Source: Sphingomonas lycopersici
GTDB taxonomy: Bacteria > Pseudomonadota > Alphaproteobacteria > Sphingomonadales > Sphingomonadaceae
Length of the DNA stretch: 64,000 bases
Direction of reading: 5' to 3'
Assembly (NCBI RefSeq): GCF_026130605.1
Contig: NZ_JANFAU010000001.1
Coordinates: forward strand, 496,001 to 560,000
Shown: positions 1 through 9,675 of the stretch, piece by piece
How the letters are laid out: each line of letters opens with the position of its first letter
Numbering within the stretch: the first letter of the stretch is position 1
Notes under the pieces: model-generated
Database searches by the model: none
The model's input: only the letters and a program-made list of their open reading frames with translations
What the model was told of the DNA's origin: nothing
Position numbers and translations under genes: made by a program

Positions 1-2
1 AA

Positions 3-2120
3 TTGCTTCGCATGTATCGCGCGGCGCCCGGCGAATATCGGCGGATGATGCAGGCCTATGTTGATGGCATCAATCACGCGATCGCCGAGATCGAGCGCGA
101 TCCTGCGCACAAGACGCCCTATCAGTTCATCCAATGGGCGGTGAAACCGGCGCGCTGGTCGTTGCTCGATTTCCTCGCGATGATCGCCGCTTTTCCGCGC
201 AGCCGCGAGGGCAATGAGGTCACCAACCTCACCTTCCTGACCGCGATGATCCAGCAGCACGGGGTGACGGCAGGCCGCGACATCTTCGACGATGTCGTCC
301 CGGTGAGCGATCCGGAATCGCCGACCGCGATCCCGGCGGGAGAGGATCGCGCGCCCGCCCGGCCGTTGCCTGTCGCCACCTATCTCAGCCTGTTGCCCGA
401 CGGCACCGCCGGGCCGGTGTCGATTCCCGCCGCACCCAGCCGCGATCACAGCCGCTGCCTCGTCATCGGCCCGCAAAAATCGGCCAGCGGCAAGGTGCTG
501 ATGATGGAGGCGACCGCCGACGGCCCGGAAATCCATCTGCACGGCGGCGGGTTCGATAGCGCGGGCTTCACCACGCCGGCATGGGGCGTGCCGATCATGG
601 GGCGCGGCCCGCGCCACGGCTGGCTGGTGACCTCGGGCGTTTCCGACAGCACCGATACGTTCGCCGAGAAGCTCGACCCGAAAAATCCCTATCGTTACTG
701 GTATCGGGGGCAATGGCGCACGATGCAGCGCCGTCGGGAGCGTATCGCGGTAAAGGGCGCCGCGCCGGTGATCCACGAAGTGGCGCGGACGATTCACGGC
801 CCGGTCGTCGCCTGGGACAAACCGCATCACGTCGCCTACACGCAAAGCTATGCCGAGCGCGGGCATGAGATCGACAATTGGGTCGGCCTGGTCGACATGC
901 AACGCGCGAGATCGCTCGGCGAATTCGACCAGGCGGTGGCGCGGCTGTCGACCGATTTCGGAATTTGCTACGGCGACGAGGACGGCCGGATCGGCTTTTG
1001 GGAAACCGGCCTCCAGCCCAAGCGCGCCCCCGGCACCGATCCCCGCCTGCCGACCCCCGGCACCGGCGATTATGACTGGCAGGGCTTTCTCGCGGTTGCC
1101 GAGCGGCCGCATATGCTCGATCCCAAGCAGGGCTATATCCACAGCTGGAACAGCAAGCCGACAATCTGGTCACGCGAAGGCGACGAGGCGCGGATCGGCG
1201 CCACCTTCCGGACATGGCTGGGCAATCACCTCGGCACCGCGGCGCGCGCGGCGACCCTGCTCGACATGGCCGAGTATAACCGCCAGATTTGGAACGCGAT
1301 GAGCGCGCGCGATCGCACCCAGACGTCGCCCGACTTCTTCGCGCCGGCACTGCGCGCCGCGGCGGCACACGATCCGACGATCGCCGAGGCGGTCGGCCTG
1401 ATGCTGTCGTGGAACGGGCGCTACGAGGATCGCGACGGGGACGGCCGCTACGACAATCCGGGGCTTACGCTGTTCCGCGCCTGGCTGGAGATCGCGCCGG
1501 CGATGCTGTTCGATCGCGACATGGGCGATTGGTGGAAGAAGATCGATGCCGATCGCTATCTCAAATATCAGACCGGCCTGCTGTATCGGACGCTGAAGGG
1601 CGCGGCGGCCGGCGCGCCGGTCAAATTCGACTATTTCCACGGCCGCCCCCGCGACGAGGTCGTCGCGGAGACGGTGCGACGGACGATCGCCGAGGTCGCG
1701 TCACGCTTTCCGGCGCAACCGATGACGGCGTGGCGGATGCCGGTTTTCTGGAAATATTTCACCGATCAGGCCGAGGACCCCGAACGGCCGCCGCTGCCGA
1801 ACGACGATGAGCGGAGCAACGCGCTCTGGGCGGAACTCGGGCTCGGGCCGAAGATGGTGACATTGAACGGCGGCGAGGAATGGGTCGGCATGATGGAATT
1901 GGCGCCGACGCATCCCGCGCTCTATTCGATCACCGAGGCGGGCGGGCAAAATCAGTTCATCGACCCCGCAAGACATGGGACAATCCACCTGACGGACCAG
2001 GTTCAGATGCACGAACGCAATCAATTCAAACGGATCGACATGGCGGCGGACGATGTCCTCGCCGGCCGAGTTACGAGCGTCACGATCGACTATTCCGAGG
2101 CGGTCGCCGGCGAGCGATAA
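3..2120 (+). CDS. Penicillin acylase family (S45) amidohydrolase, 5'-truncated
   Basis: The 705 visible residues match the C-terminal alpha-chain end and the beta chain of the S45 N-terminal-nucleophile hydrolases (penicillin, aculeacin and acyl-homoserine-lactone acylases). These periplasmic enzymes self-cleave to free a Ser nucleophile. The likely nucleophile is Ser150 in DHSRCLVIGPQKSASGK, which aligns with the SNxWVIGPxxSATGK pattern of the family. The later motif PKQGYIHSWNSKP matches the conserved GYIxxxNNK region. The signal peptide and the alpha-chain start lie outside the window. It is followed by a LysR gene in the same direction 67 bp downstream. Family is confident; the substrate cannot be read from the sequence. 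Confidence 0.88.
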   Translation: MLRMYRAAPGEYRRMMQAYVDGINHAIAEIERDPAHKTPYQFIQWAVKPARWSLLDFLAMIAAFPRSREGNEVTNLTFLTAMIQQHGVTAGRDIFDDVVPVSDPESPTAIPAGEDRAPARPLPVATYLSLLPDGTAGPVSIPAAPSRDHSRCLVIGPQKSASGKVLMMEATADGPEIHLHGGGFDSAGFTTPAWGVPIMGRGPRHGWLVTSGVSDSTDTFAEKLDPKNPYRYWYRGQWRTMQRRRERIAVKGAAPVIHEVARTIHGPVVAWDKPHHVAYTQSYAERGHEIDNWVGLVDMQRARSLGEFDQAVARLSTDFGICYGDEDGRIGFWETGLQPKRAPGTDPRLPTPGTGDYDWQGFLAVAERPHMLDPKQGYIHSWNSKPTIWSREGDEARIGATFRTWLGNHLGTAARAATLLDMAEYNRQIWNAMSARDRTQTSPDFFAPALRAAAAHDPTIAEAVGLMLSWNGRYEDRDGDGRYDNPGLTLFRAWLEIAPAMLFDRDMGDWWKKIDADRYLKYQTGLLYRTLKGAAAGAPVKFDYFHGRPRDEVVAETVRRTIAEVASRFPAQPMTAWRMPVFWKYFTDQAEDPERPPLPNDDERSNALWAELGLGPKMVTLNGGEEWVGMMELAPTHPALYSITEAGGQNQFIDPARHGTIHLTDQVQMHERNQFKRIDMAADDVLAGRVTSVTIDYSEAVAGER

Positions 2121-2187
2121 CCGACGACAATGACGGAAACGATGAAGAACGCTAGGGTCATCATGGGCACGCTTATAGGGTAGATTC

Positions 2188-3078
2188 GTGGAATTTGCGT
2201 GGCTGGGAGACTTTATCGCGCTCACGCGCCTTGGGAATTTCTCAAGGGCGGCGGCCTCGCGCAATGTCACGCAACCAGCGTTCAGTCGTCGTATTCGCGC
2301 GCTTGAAGAATGGCTGTCGGTGGAGCTCGTCGATCGGCGCACGCACCAGATCACGATGACGCCGGCCGGCAAGCGCTTCGCGGTGATCGCCGAGGCCGTT
2401 CTGCGCGATATTGAGCATGGGCGGCAGGAAGTGCAGGAAATCGCCGGTACATCGGCCTCGACGGTCAAGATTCTCGTCACGCATGCGTTAGCTTTGTCGT
2501 TTTTTCCGCAATGGCTCGCGTCGCTACAGGCGCGGACCGACACGCCTTTGCTGATTCAGATGACGGCGGACAATATGGACGCATCGGAAAAGATGATGCT
2601 CGATGGAAAGGCCCAATTCTGCCTTTGTCATCATCATCCTGATGCTCGATCCGCGCTCGATGGCACCGGCTTTCAGTTCGCATCCCTCGGCGATGACAGG
2701 CTCGTACCAGTCAGCGCCCCACACAAGACGGAAATGACGGCGCTTCATCCGCTGGCGGATGGCGCGGTCAACCTGCTGGCATATGGGCCGACCTCGGGCA
2801 TGGGTCGCATTGTATCGGCGATGACGGCGAAGAGCCCGGAAGCCATTACCTACAACAACGTGTTCACCTCGCACACGTTGGTCCTCGCTCGCATGGTGAA
2901 GGAAGGGACCGGCATGGCCTGGCTTCCCCTCAGCATCGTTGGGGATGAGCTGGAACGAGGGATATTGGTTCGGGCGGGTGGCGAGCAGTGGGATATTCCG
3001 GTCGATTTGCGACTATATCGGCCGCGCGCGCGTCAATCGCCCGCAGCGGAGTCTTTTTGGACTCTTGCCGTCGATTGA
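2188..3078 (+). CDS. LysR-family transcriptional regulator
   Basis: This 296-residue protein has the normal LysR length. The N-terminal winged helix-turn-helix covers about residues 1-60 (FIALTRLGNFSRAAASRNVTQPAFSRRIRALEEWL), followed by a periplasmic-binding-like effector domain starting near residue 90. The start is a GTG at 2188, chosen because the HTH begins directly after it. It lies between the S45 acylase and a HAD hydrolase, all on the plus strand, so either may be its target. The effector is unknown. Confidence 0.92.
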   Translation: MEFAWLGDFIALTRLGNFSRAAASRNVTQPAFSRRIRALEEWLSVELVDRRTHQITMTPAGKRFAVIAEAVLRDIEHGRQEVQEIAGTSASTVKILVTHALALSFFPQWLASLQARTDTPLLIQMTADNMDASEKMMLDGKAQFCLCHHHPDARSALDGTGFQFASLGDDRLVPVSAPHKTEMTALHPLADGAVNLLAYGPTSGMGRIVSAMTAKSPEAITYNNVFTSHTLVLARMVKEGTGMAWLPLSIVGDELERGILVRAGGEQWDIPVDLRLYRPRARQSPAAESFWTLAVD

Positions 3079-3223
3079 TCACGCCGCAATGCAGTCGGGC
3101 GCTCTCGACACGATCTCGATGCGCCAGCGCGCGGGCTAGCATAGAATCTCTCGCTATCGGCATTAGCCTGCCGGCGGCAGTCGCTGATACCGATCAGCCG
3201 TCCAATCTATTGGTGCCGAGAAA

Positions 3224-3865
3224 GTGTCAGATAAGCAAATGTCGCAAGAGCCCGTCGAGGCCGTCATGTTCGATCTCCTCACCGCGCTGCTGGATTCATG
3301 GTCGCTTTGGAATCGCGCTGCGGGCCGCGCGGATGACGGGATGCGCTGGCGGCGCGCCTATCTTGCGCTGACTTATGGATGCGGCGCGTATCGGCCCTAT
3401 GAGGATCTTGTGCGCGAGGCCGCGCTCGAGACGGGTGTCGCGGCAAAGGCCGCCGAGAATCTCGTCACCTCCTGGGATAGTCTTCAACCCTGGCCGGAAG
3501 CGCCGGGGTTGTTGCGAGGTTTGCGAGATCGCGCGATCCCGATTGCCGTCGTCACAAACTGCTCGATCGCTTTGGGGCGGCGAGCGGCGCAGCGGGTTCG
3601 CGTCCCTTTTGAGATCGTCGTGACGGCGGAAGAAGCGGGATTCTACAAGCCACGCCCGGAGCCATACCGCATGGCGCTGAATCGGCTTGGCACGGATCCG
3701 GCGCGGACGCTCTTCGTCGCCGGCTCGCCTGCCGATATTCCCGGCGCAGCGGGGGTCGGCATGCCTGTCTTCTGGCACAATCGAGCAAGGCTCACCTTCG
3801 TCGCCGATACGGCGCGCCCGTTGCTCAATGCGGATAGGCTCGATCCGCTCGAGCAATTGGTGTGA
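3224..3865 (+). CDS. HAD-superfamily hydrolase, haloacid dehalogenase type II-like
   Basis: This 213-residue HAD protein has motif I as FDLLTALLDS (nucleophile Asp), motif II as VVTNCS, motif III Lys in FYKPRPEPY, and motif IV as FVAGSPADIPGA. The S-x-x-D form of motif IV resembles L-2-haloacid dehalogenases (SSNxxD) more than phosphatases (GDxxxD), which favours a dehalogenase-like type II member. The annotated start is GTG 3224; ATG 3239 is an alternative five codons later, and neither has a strong Shine-Dalgarno. It converges on the ten-haem cytochrome gene with a 28-bp gap and no clear terminator. The substrate is not determinable. Confidence 0.8.
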   Translation: MSDKQMSQEPVEAVMFDLLTALLDSWSLWNRAAGRADDGMRWRRAYLALTYGCGAYRPYEDLVREAALETGVAAKAAENLVTSWDSLQPWPEAPGLLRGLRDRAIPIAVVTNCSIALGRRAAQRVRVPFEIVVTAEEAGFYKPRPEPYRMALNRLGTDPARTLFVAGSPADIPGAAGVGMPVFWHNRARLTFVADTARPLLNADRLDPLEQLV

Positions 3866-3893
3866 TATATTGGTTAGCTTGGACGCGCCGCTT

Positions 3894-6800
3894 TCATTGC
3901 CCCGCGGCCACCTTGAGCGGCGGGCGCCACGCCTTCATATCGACCTCGTCGCTCACTTTATAAGGCGCGCCGTGCCGCGTCAGGAACAGCCGTTCCATTT
4001 CGGGGCGGGTGAACGGGCGCGAGCCGAGCCGGCCGAATACCGCGATCTGCCCCCCGGTCTCGTCGACCGCGCGATCGCGATCGAGTCCCTTCGACAGCGC
4101 CAGCGCGGGCGACCGCGTCCGCGCCCAGGCGATCAGCTCGGGCTTGGGCGCAGGCGAGAAGCCGTAGAAATTGGGCTGGCTCGCCGGGCTGGTGAGCTGG
4201 ATCACCTTGAGCCCATTGCGCCCGTCCGCAACATAAGCAAACAGCGAGGCATTGGTGCTGCCGACGATCACATCCTCGACATCGTTCATTCGCCCGCCGA
4301 ACGTCTCCCTGGCATAGATCGCGGGCCTGAGCGGGTTGGTGATATCGACGATCGCCAGCCCCTCGCCCTTCGCCGCGACATAGGCATAGGTCCGCGCGAG
4401 ATAGACGCGCCGCGCATTGGCGAAGCGGACCGTCGCCGCGGGGATCGCGACCGGATCGGTCAGCCGCGTCACGTCGAACAGCTTCAGCCCCTCGACATCG
4501 GTCACCCATAGATAGCGGAACTGGATCGCGCTCGCCCGCGCCTCCCTCAGCGGGCGCACCGCGGCGAGCCGCGGGTGGAGCGGGTCGGCGAGATCGACCA
4601 CCACCAGCCCGGCATCGGCGGTGATGTACGCGATCTGCCCGGCAAGCTGGACATGCCGCGCGCCGTTGAGCACGCCATTGGGGTTCCACGTCACCGCGCG
4701 CTTGAGGAAATTGTTGCGGAACTCGCCGTCGGCCAGCGTTTCGATATTGACGAGGATCAGCCCTTCGACGCTGTCGGTCACCGCGGCATAGCTGTAGATT
4801 GGCAGGAATGGCTGTTCCTGATTGATCTTGCGGCGTTCGGCGGTGTTGCGCAGCGGATTGATCGGCTGATTGGTCGGCAGCGCGACGCAGGTGGCATTCT
4901 TCGACGCCACATTGGTATTCTGGCCAAGCTTCGAGAAGGGCGCGCTCAGGATCGGCGCCGACACGCCCTTGTTGGCGATCGACGCCACGTCATAGACGCG
5001 GAAGCCGCCCTTCCCTTCGGCGACATACATATATTCGCCGCGTAGTTGCAGGCAGCCGACGCGATCGGCGGTGCCCTTCATGACGTTGCGGAATTCCTCC
5101 AGCGGATGCGTCTCGCCCGAGGCCTTGCGATCGAAGGTCTTGCCGCGCACCCAATCCTTGAGCTCGCGGCCGTTGCGCTCGACATGCATCCGCCAATAAT
5201 CGGGATAGGCATATTTCTGCAGATAGCTGCCGATCACCGCCTGCGGCTCGCTCCATTCGGTGACACGCACCGCCTCGAACCCGTTCTCGAGCCCGGTCCA
5301 CGCGTTCAGCCCGACGAAATTGGCGGTATTGGTGCCGAGCAGCAGCAATTGCGCCATGATCGCATTATTGTCGTCCTTCGCCGACAGATGGCAATCGGAG
5401 CAGGTCTTGGTTTCGGTGCGGCGCACCGTATGCGGGAAATGCGGCGCGAACGCCTGCGAGGAAAAACCGATCCCCGAAACCGGGGGCTGCTGGATATAGA
5501 TGCGCTCACGGTTGATGTTGGTCGAGGAGAGCACCAGCGCGGATGTCGATCGGACCGGGGCGGTTTCATTGCCCTTGGTCGTCATATGCTTGCCGAGCTG
5601 GAACATGTCGTCGCGCGCGACCTGCGGATTGTAGGTCGCGAAGTTGCGCGTCTCCTCGCCTTCATAATGGTGGCTGGTCGTCTTCCAGTTCGCCTCGATC
5701 GGCAGGTGACACCCGCCGCAGCTCGTCGTCCAGCTGAGGTGACAGGTGAAGCAGGCGACATCCTCGTCATTATGCGCGCGATCGCTTTTGGCCACGCCGA
5801 GCCCGAAGGCGAAGCTGCCGTCCTCCGCGCCCGATCGGCTCATCAATTTGGCGCGCGCCGCCTTGGCGTTGAAATGCGGATTGGCCGGATCGACCGAATC
5901 CTTGACCAGGCTGACTTCCCATTCGAGCTTGGGATCGACGATCGAGCGCTGCACCAGTCGGCGCCGCCCGCCCGCATCATAAAACCATTCGAAGCGGCGC
6001 TGGCCGTCGGGATTGCGCAGCAGCGCAAGGTTGGTGCCCTTGGGTGGCGCGGCCGGGCCCGAGGTCAGCAATGTCGGATAAGCGTCCGCGGTGCCGTGGC
6101 AATCCTTGCACCCGATCTCGATCGCATTCTCCACCTCGCCATAGATGAAGCCGTTGCCGTGGCTGTCCTGCGCGAAATGGCAATCGGCGCATTGCATCCC
6201 CTTTTCGGCGTGAATGTCCATCAGATGGACCGCCTTGCCGGGATTGACCCCGACGGGGACGAACTTGCCCTCGCCCTTGCGGCGGAATTTCTCGGGATCG
6301 TCGGGCCAGACGATCTTGCCCTCGGCATCGAGCAGATTGCCCGCGCGATCGCGCTTGAACACCGCGCGGAAATTCCAGCCGTGGCCGTGATAATCGGCGA
6401 ATTGCGTGTCCTTCGCCCTGGCGTTCAGATCATAGACGTTGCGCAGGAAATCCGGGTCCGACCAATTGCCGCGCGGGTTCGCGCCCTCGGGGTTGCGCTC
6501 CAATGCGGCATGGGTTTCGGCGGCGGTGGGATATTTCTGCTGCGCGGGCCACATCAGCGGCGCATCCGCCTCATAATCCCACATCGTATAGCCGAGATAG
6601 CTGTTCAGGAAGATGTTGGGCTGGTGCATGTGGCAGGTCATGCACTGTGACGTGGGGATCGCGCGGGTGAAGCTGTGGCGGATCGGGTGGCCGCTTTCCT
6701 TCGCCACCGACGCCGGATCGATCGGCTCGCCCGCCGGCCCCTTCAACGCGCCGTGCGCGGTCTTCGCCGCGATCGTCGGGTCGACCGTCGCGCTCTGCCC

Positions 6801-7871
6801 GTCGCGGCCATAGGGGGCATAGATCAGGCTGTGGCGCGGCTCGCGATCATTGGCATAGACGACATGGCACCCCGAACAGCCCGAATGGCGATAATCGCCC
6901 GGCTGATCGTTGGTCCCGATGAACCACATGTACGGATCGTTGAGCCGCGTCTTCTGCAGGTTGAGCACCGGGATCGCGACGCGCAGCCCGGTGCCGGGGC
7001 CGCGGCTCGATTGCTTGAGATCGGGGCGCCCGGGCTCCTCGAGCCGCTGGATCGAGCCGGTCGGATTGGGGAGGCCGATCTCGGGAAATTGCGTGCCGAT
7101 ATTGCGCCCGCCGCGCTCGAACACGCGGAACACGTCACCCGGCGGGGTCACCTGCCAGGTCGGCAAGGGATAGAGCGCAGCAAGCGCGCCGCGCGCCTGC
7201 TGCTCGGGCGTCAGCGTCCCCGGCGGATCGCCGGGCGAGACGATCTTCGCCGCCTGGCCGTCGCGGGTATAGGCCTCGCCGAAAATGTAATTCTTATAGG
7301 GGACGACGCCGTTGTTATATGCCGCTCCGCCCCACAACATCGCGCCGGTCGCCATCAGCGACCGCTCGGCGGCCTCGATCACCTGCAGATGGCAGGCGCC
7401 GCACGCCTCGCGCGCGACGCGATAGTCGCTCGGATTGACGAAGCGGACGAATTCGGGCGCCTCGCGGTTGAGCAAGGCATAACTGCGCTGCGGATTGGCC
7501 GAAGAGGGATAATGCCACGCCTCGGGAAAACGCGGCAGGACATGCGCCCGCTCGCGCGCGGCGACATAATCGGGGTCGTCGAACCCGCGCGCGGGATCGC
7601 CGCGCACCGCGGCATTGCCGCCGTGGCAATCGACGCAGCCCAGCATCACCGCCGGCGTCGCGTGCATCGAAGGTTCGTCGGTTCTGGTGTGGCAGCTGTA
7701 ACACCCGTCCGATTTGGCGGCGACCTGCGCCGCGGTCTGGCTCATCGGGGCGGGCGGCGAAGCGATATAGACGCGCGCCACCGGCTTTTCGCCGCCCGAC
7801 GCGTGCAGCATCGCGACCGGCAGCGCCAGCGCGGAAAGGACGAGCAGCAGGAAGGGGAGAAAGCGGCGCAT
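3894..7871 (-). CDS. Ten-haem c-type cytochrome with C-terminal LVIVD-type beta-propeller
   Basis: This 1325-residue protein is exported: it has a positively charged start and a hydrophobic segment at residues 4-23. Exactly ten CXXCH haem-attachment motifs occur, near residues 57, 79, 157, 332, 410, 561, 588, 707, 718 and 824. After the last, roughly residues 900-1220 carry repeated strands of the LVIVD type (AYITADAGLVVVDLADPLHPR, YAYVAAKGEGLAIVDITNPLRP, FAYVADGRNGLKVIQL), a family predicted to form surface propellers. Translation begins at ATG 7871, sharing one base with the stop of the upstream barrel gene (TGATG), so the two are coupled. Ten haems equals the count in MtrA/MtrC/OmcA cytochromes, but the architecture differs from all three. 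A role in moving electrons across or outside the outer membrane is inferred from the neighbours. Confidence 0.85.
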   Translation of the reverse strand: MRRFLPFLLLVLSALALPVAMLHASGGEKPVARVYIASPPAPMSQTAAQVAAKSDGCYSCHTRTDEPSMHATPAVMLGCVDCHGGNAAVRGDPARGFDDPDYVAARERAHVLPRFPEAWHYPSSANPQRSYALLNREAPEFVRFVNPSDYRVAREACGACHLQVIEAAERSLMATGAMLWGGAAYNNGVVPYKNYIFGEAYTRDGQAAKIVSPGDPPGTLTPEQQARGALAALYPLPTWQVTPPGDVFRVFERGGRNIGTQFPEIGLPNPTGSIQRLEEPGRPDLKQSSRGPGTGLRVAIPVLNLQKTRLNDPYMWFIGTNDQPGDYRHSGCSGCHVVYANDREPRHSLIYAPYGRDGQSATVDPTIAAKTAHGALKGPAGEPIDPASVAKESGHPIRHSFTRAIPTSQCMTCHMHQPNIFLNSYLGYTMWDYEADAPLMWPAQQKYPTAAETHAALERNPEGANPRGNWSDPDFLRNVYDLNARAKDTQFADYHGHGWNFRAVFKRDRAGNLLDAEGKIVWPDDPEKFRRKGEGKFVPVGVNPGKAVHLMDIHAEKGMQCADCHFAQDSHGNGFIYGEVENAIEIGCKDCHGTADAYPTLLTSGPAAPPKGTNLALLRNPDGQRRFEWFYDAGGRRRLVQRSIVDPKLEWEVSLVKDSVDPANPHFNAKAARAKLMSRSGAEDGSFAFGLGVAKSDRAHNDEDVACFTCHLSWTTSCGGCHLPIEANWKTTSHHYEGEETRNFATYNPQVARDDMFQLGKHMTTKGNETAPVRSTSALVLSSTNINRERIYIQQPPVSGIGFSSQAFAPHFPHTVRRTETKTCSDCHLSAKDDNNAIMAQLLLLGTNTANFVGLNAWTGLENGFEAVRVTEWSEPQAVIGSYLQKYAYPDYWRMHVERNGRELKDWVRGKTFDRKASGETHPLEEFRNVMKGTADRVGCLQLRGEYMYVAEGKGGFRVYDVASIANKGVSAPILSAPFSKLGQNTNVASKNATCVALPTNQPINPLRNTAERRKINQEQPFLPIYSYAAVTDSVEGLILVNIETLADGEFRNNFLKRAVTWNPNGVLNGARHVQLAGQIAYITADAGLVVVDLADPLHPRLAAVRPLREARASAIQFRYLWVTDVEGLKLFDVTRLTDPVAIPAATVRFANARRVYLARTYAYVAAKGEGLAIVDITNPLRPAIYARETFGGRMNDVEDVIVGSTNASLFAYVADGRNGLKVIQLTSPASQPNFYGFSPAPKPELIAWARTRSPALALSKGLDRDRAVDETGGQIAVFGRLGSRPFTRPEMERLFLTRHGAPYKVSDEVDMKAWRPPLKVAAGQ

Positions 7872-9673
7872 CAATAGGACAGGATCAAGTTCGCCAGCAC
7901 CGAATAATAATTCCGGTGCCGGTCGCTATTGGTGAACAGATCGCGGAAGCCCGCGCCGGGCAGCAACACCGCGCCCGACAGGCGGAAGACGATATTCTGC
8001 GTCGCCTTGGGCCGCCAGATCGCGGCGGTGGAGAGATCCCAGCCGATCGACTTGTCGATCCCGCCCTGGTTGCGCAGCGCCTCGAGCGTCGCGGTATTCT
8101 CGAACCACAGGTGATTGGCGTTGCCCGACAGGCGCAACTGCGGGGTCAGATCGAAATCGGCGCCCGCGCCCGCCAGCATCGTCCCGGGGTTGTTGAAATT
8201 GGACTGGCCCTGCTCCTTCGACGAGCGCAGCGAATTGAGGATGCCGTTGCGCCCGTTGATCGCGATCGCGCGCCCGCCGCCGGCGAAGGGGATGCTCTGC
8301 CGGATCCAATAGCTCGTGTCCGCCCCGGCGAAGACCGGATTTTCGAAGATCGCGTCGAACCCGGTCTCGACCTTGTCATATGGCTTGCCGTCGCCGGTGG
8401 CGTAGAGCCCCGACAGGCGGAAGCGCATCCAATCCTTGTCGTAACTGATCTCGGTCGCTGCGAAGCCGGCGCGGATCCGCGCGGGGTGCGAGGTGAAGAT
8501 GCTGTTCCGATCCTCGCCGAACGCGCCGTAGAGCGAGGCGGTGAGGTTGATCCGCCCGATTCGCCCGTCGGCATTATAGCCGAGATAGACCACGTCATAA
8601 TCGCGCCCGCGCCCGTCGCCGATCAGCGCGGGGCGCACCGGAAAGCCGTTGTCGTCGATCTCGATCCGATTCTTCTCGCGGTTCATATTATAGACCGCGG
8701 TGATCTGGCTGGTGAGGCCAGGGATCAGGAAATCCTGCCGGTAAAGATTGGCGACGAACACCCAGTCGCGGCGCGGCGTGTGCGTCACCGAATTGAGCCC
8801 GCTGTTGGTATCCTTCTCCAGCCGCCAGAAAGCCGCGAGGTTGAACTGGAAGCGATTGTCGTCGCGATTGCCGAACAGCCGGATACCGAGCTGCTGGTCG
8901 TTGAACAGAAAGCCGCGGAAATCGGACTGGAACGGCTGGATGCCGATCCGGATCGAGCGGAAATCGTAGCGATCCGACGTATTGGTCAGGTGGACATCGA
9001 CGAACGCTTCCTGCACGCCGAGGAACTGATCGGTGCGGTGGGTCGGCTTCGACGGCTCGACGAACAAGACGCGCCGCTCGGGCACCTGCGCGTAATTGAT
9101 ATTATACGCCAGGGTCAGGCGATATTCGATCTCGGGCGGCTTGAACGCGGTGGCGCCCTTCACCAGCGAGACGCCGGCGATGAAGGTCTGGCTCAGCACG
9201 AGGCTGGTGTCCCTGCCGAACACGTCGTTGCTGCCGGGGCGCTGCGTCGTCTGCACCCCGACCGGGATCGGGAAGGTGCGCGGCTCGATCACCGTGTCGC
9301 TCACCGCATTGGCGACGAAGAACCAGTCGTCGCCCTTGATCGGCAGCCATTTCACCTTGTCGCGGTCGATCGGCCGGTCGCCCTTCAGCCTATTCTGCCG
9401 ATAGGGATCGAACCAGCGTTCCTTGACCAGTCCGAGCGATTCGATCAGCCGCCAGCGATCGGGCACCGGCACCTGATCGACCGGGAACGCCTCGGGCGGC
9501 GGCGCGCGCACCGCGCCGCGATTGTCCTGCGTCACCGCCTCGGGCAGCGGCGCCTCATAGCCGGGGCGGCGGCGGCCGGGGATCGACTGATCGTCGGGCG
9601 ACGGATCGGCCTGCGGCGCGGCATCGGTCGCCTGCGCCAGCAGAGCCAGGGGAAGGAGCGCGAGCGGGCCCAT
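7871..9673 (-). CDS. Outer-membrane beta-barrel protein of the cytochrome cluster
   Basis: This 600-residue protein has an N-terminal signal segment (about residues 1-18, LLPLALLAQATDA), a proline-rich stretch to about residue 70, then alternating short strands and loops to the last residue. It ends in ILSY, the terminal aromatic expected of barrels inserted by Bam. No CXXCH motif is present. The start is ATG 9673, two bases after the stop of the lipoprotein gene, and its stop overlaps the start of the ten-haem cytochrome. A barrel gene fused translationally to a multihaem cytochrome gene is the usual layout of porin-cytochrome conduits, so it is a candidate sheath or docking barrel. I do not recognise a named family. 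Confidence 0.72.
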   Translation of the reverse strand: MGPLALLPLALLAQATDAAPQADPSPDDQSIPGRRRPGYEAPLPEAVTQDNRGAVRAPPPEAFPVDQVPVPDRWRLIESLGLVKERWFDPYRQNRLKGDRPIDRDKVKWLPIKGDDWFFVANAVSDTVIEPRTFPIPVGVQTTQRPGSNDVFGRDTSLVLSQTFIAGVSLVKGATAFKPPEIEYRLTLAYNINYAQVPERRVLFVEPSKPTHRTDQFLGVQEAFVDVHLTNTSDRYDFRSIRIGIQPFQSDFRGFLFNDQQLGIRLFGNRDDNRFQFNLAAFWRLEKDTNSGLNSVTHTPRRDWVFVANLYRQDFLIPGLTSQITAVYNMNREKNRIEIDDNGFPVRPALIGDGRGRDYDVVYLGYNADGRIGRINLTASLYGAFGEDRNSIFTSHPARIRAGFAATEISYDKDWMRFRLSGLYATGDGKPYDKVETGFDAIFENPVFAGADTSYWIRQSIPFAGGGRAIAINGRNGILNSLRSSKEQGQSNFNNPGTMLAGAGADFDLTPQLRLSGNANHLWFENTATLEALRNQGGIDKSIGWDLSTAAIWRPKATQNIVFRLSGAVLLPGAGFRDLFTNSDRHRNYYSVLANLILSY

Positions 9674-9675
9674 CG

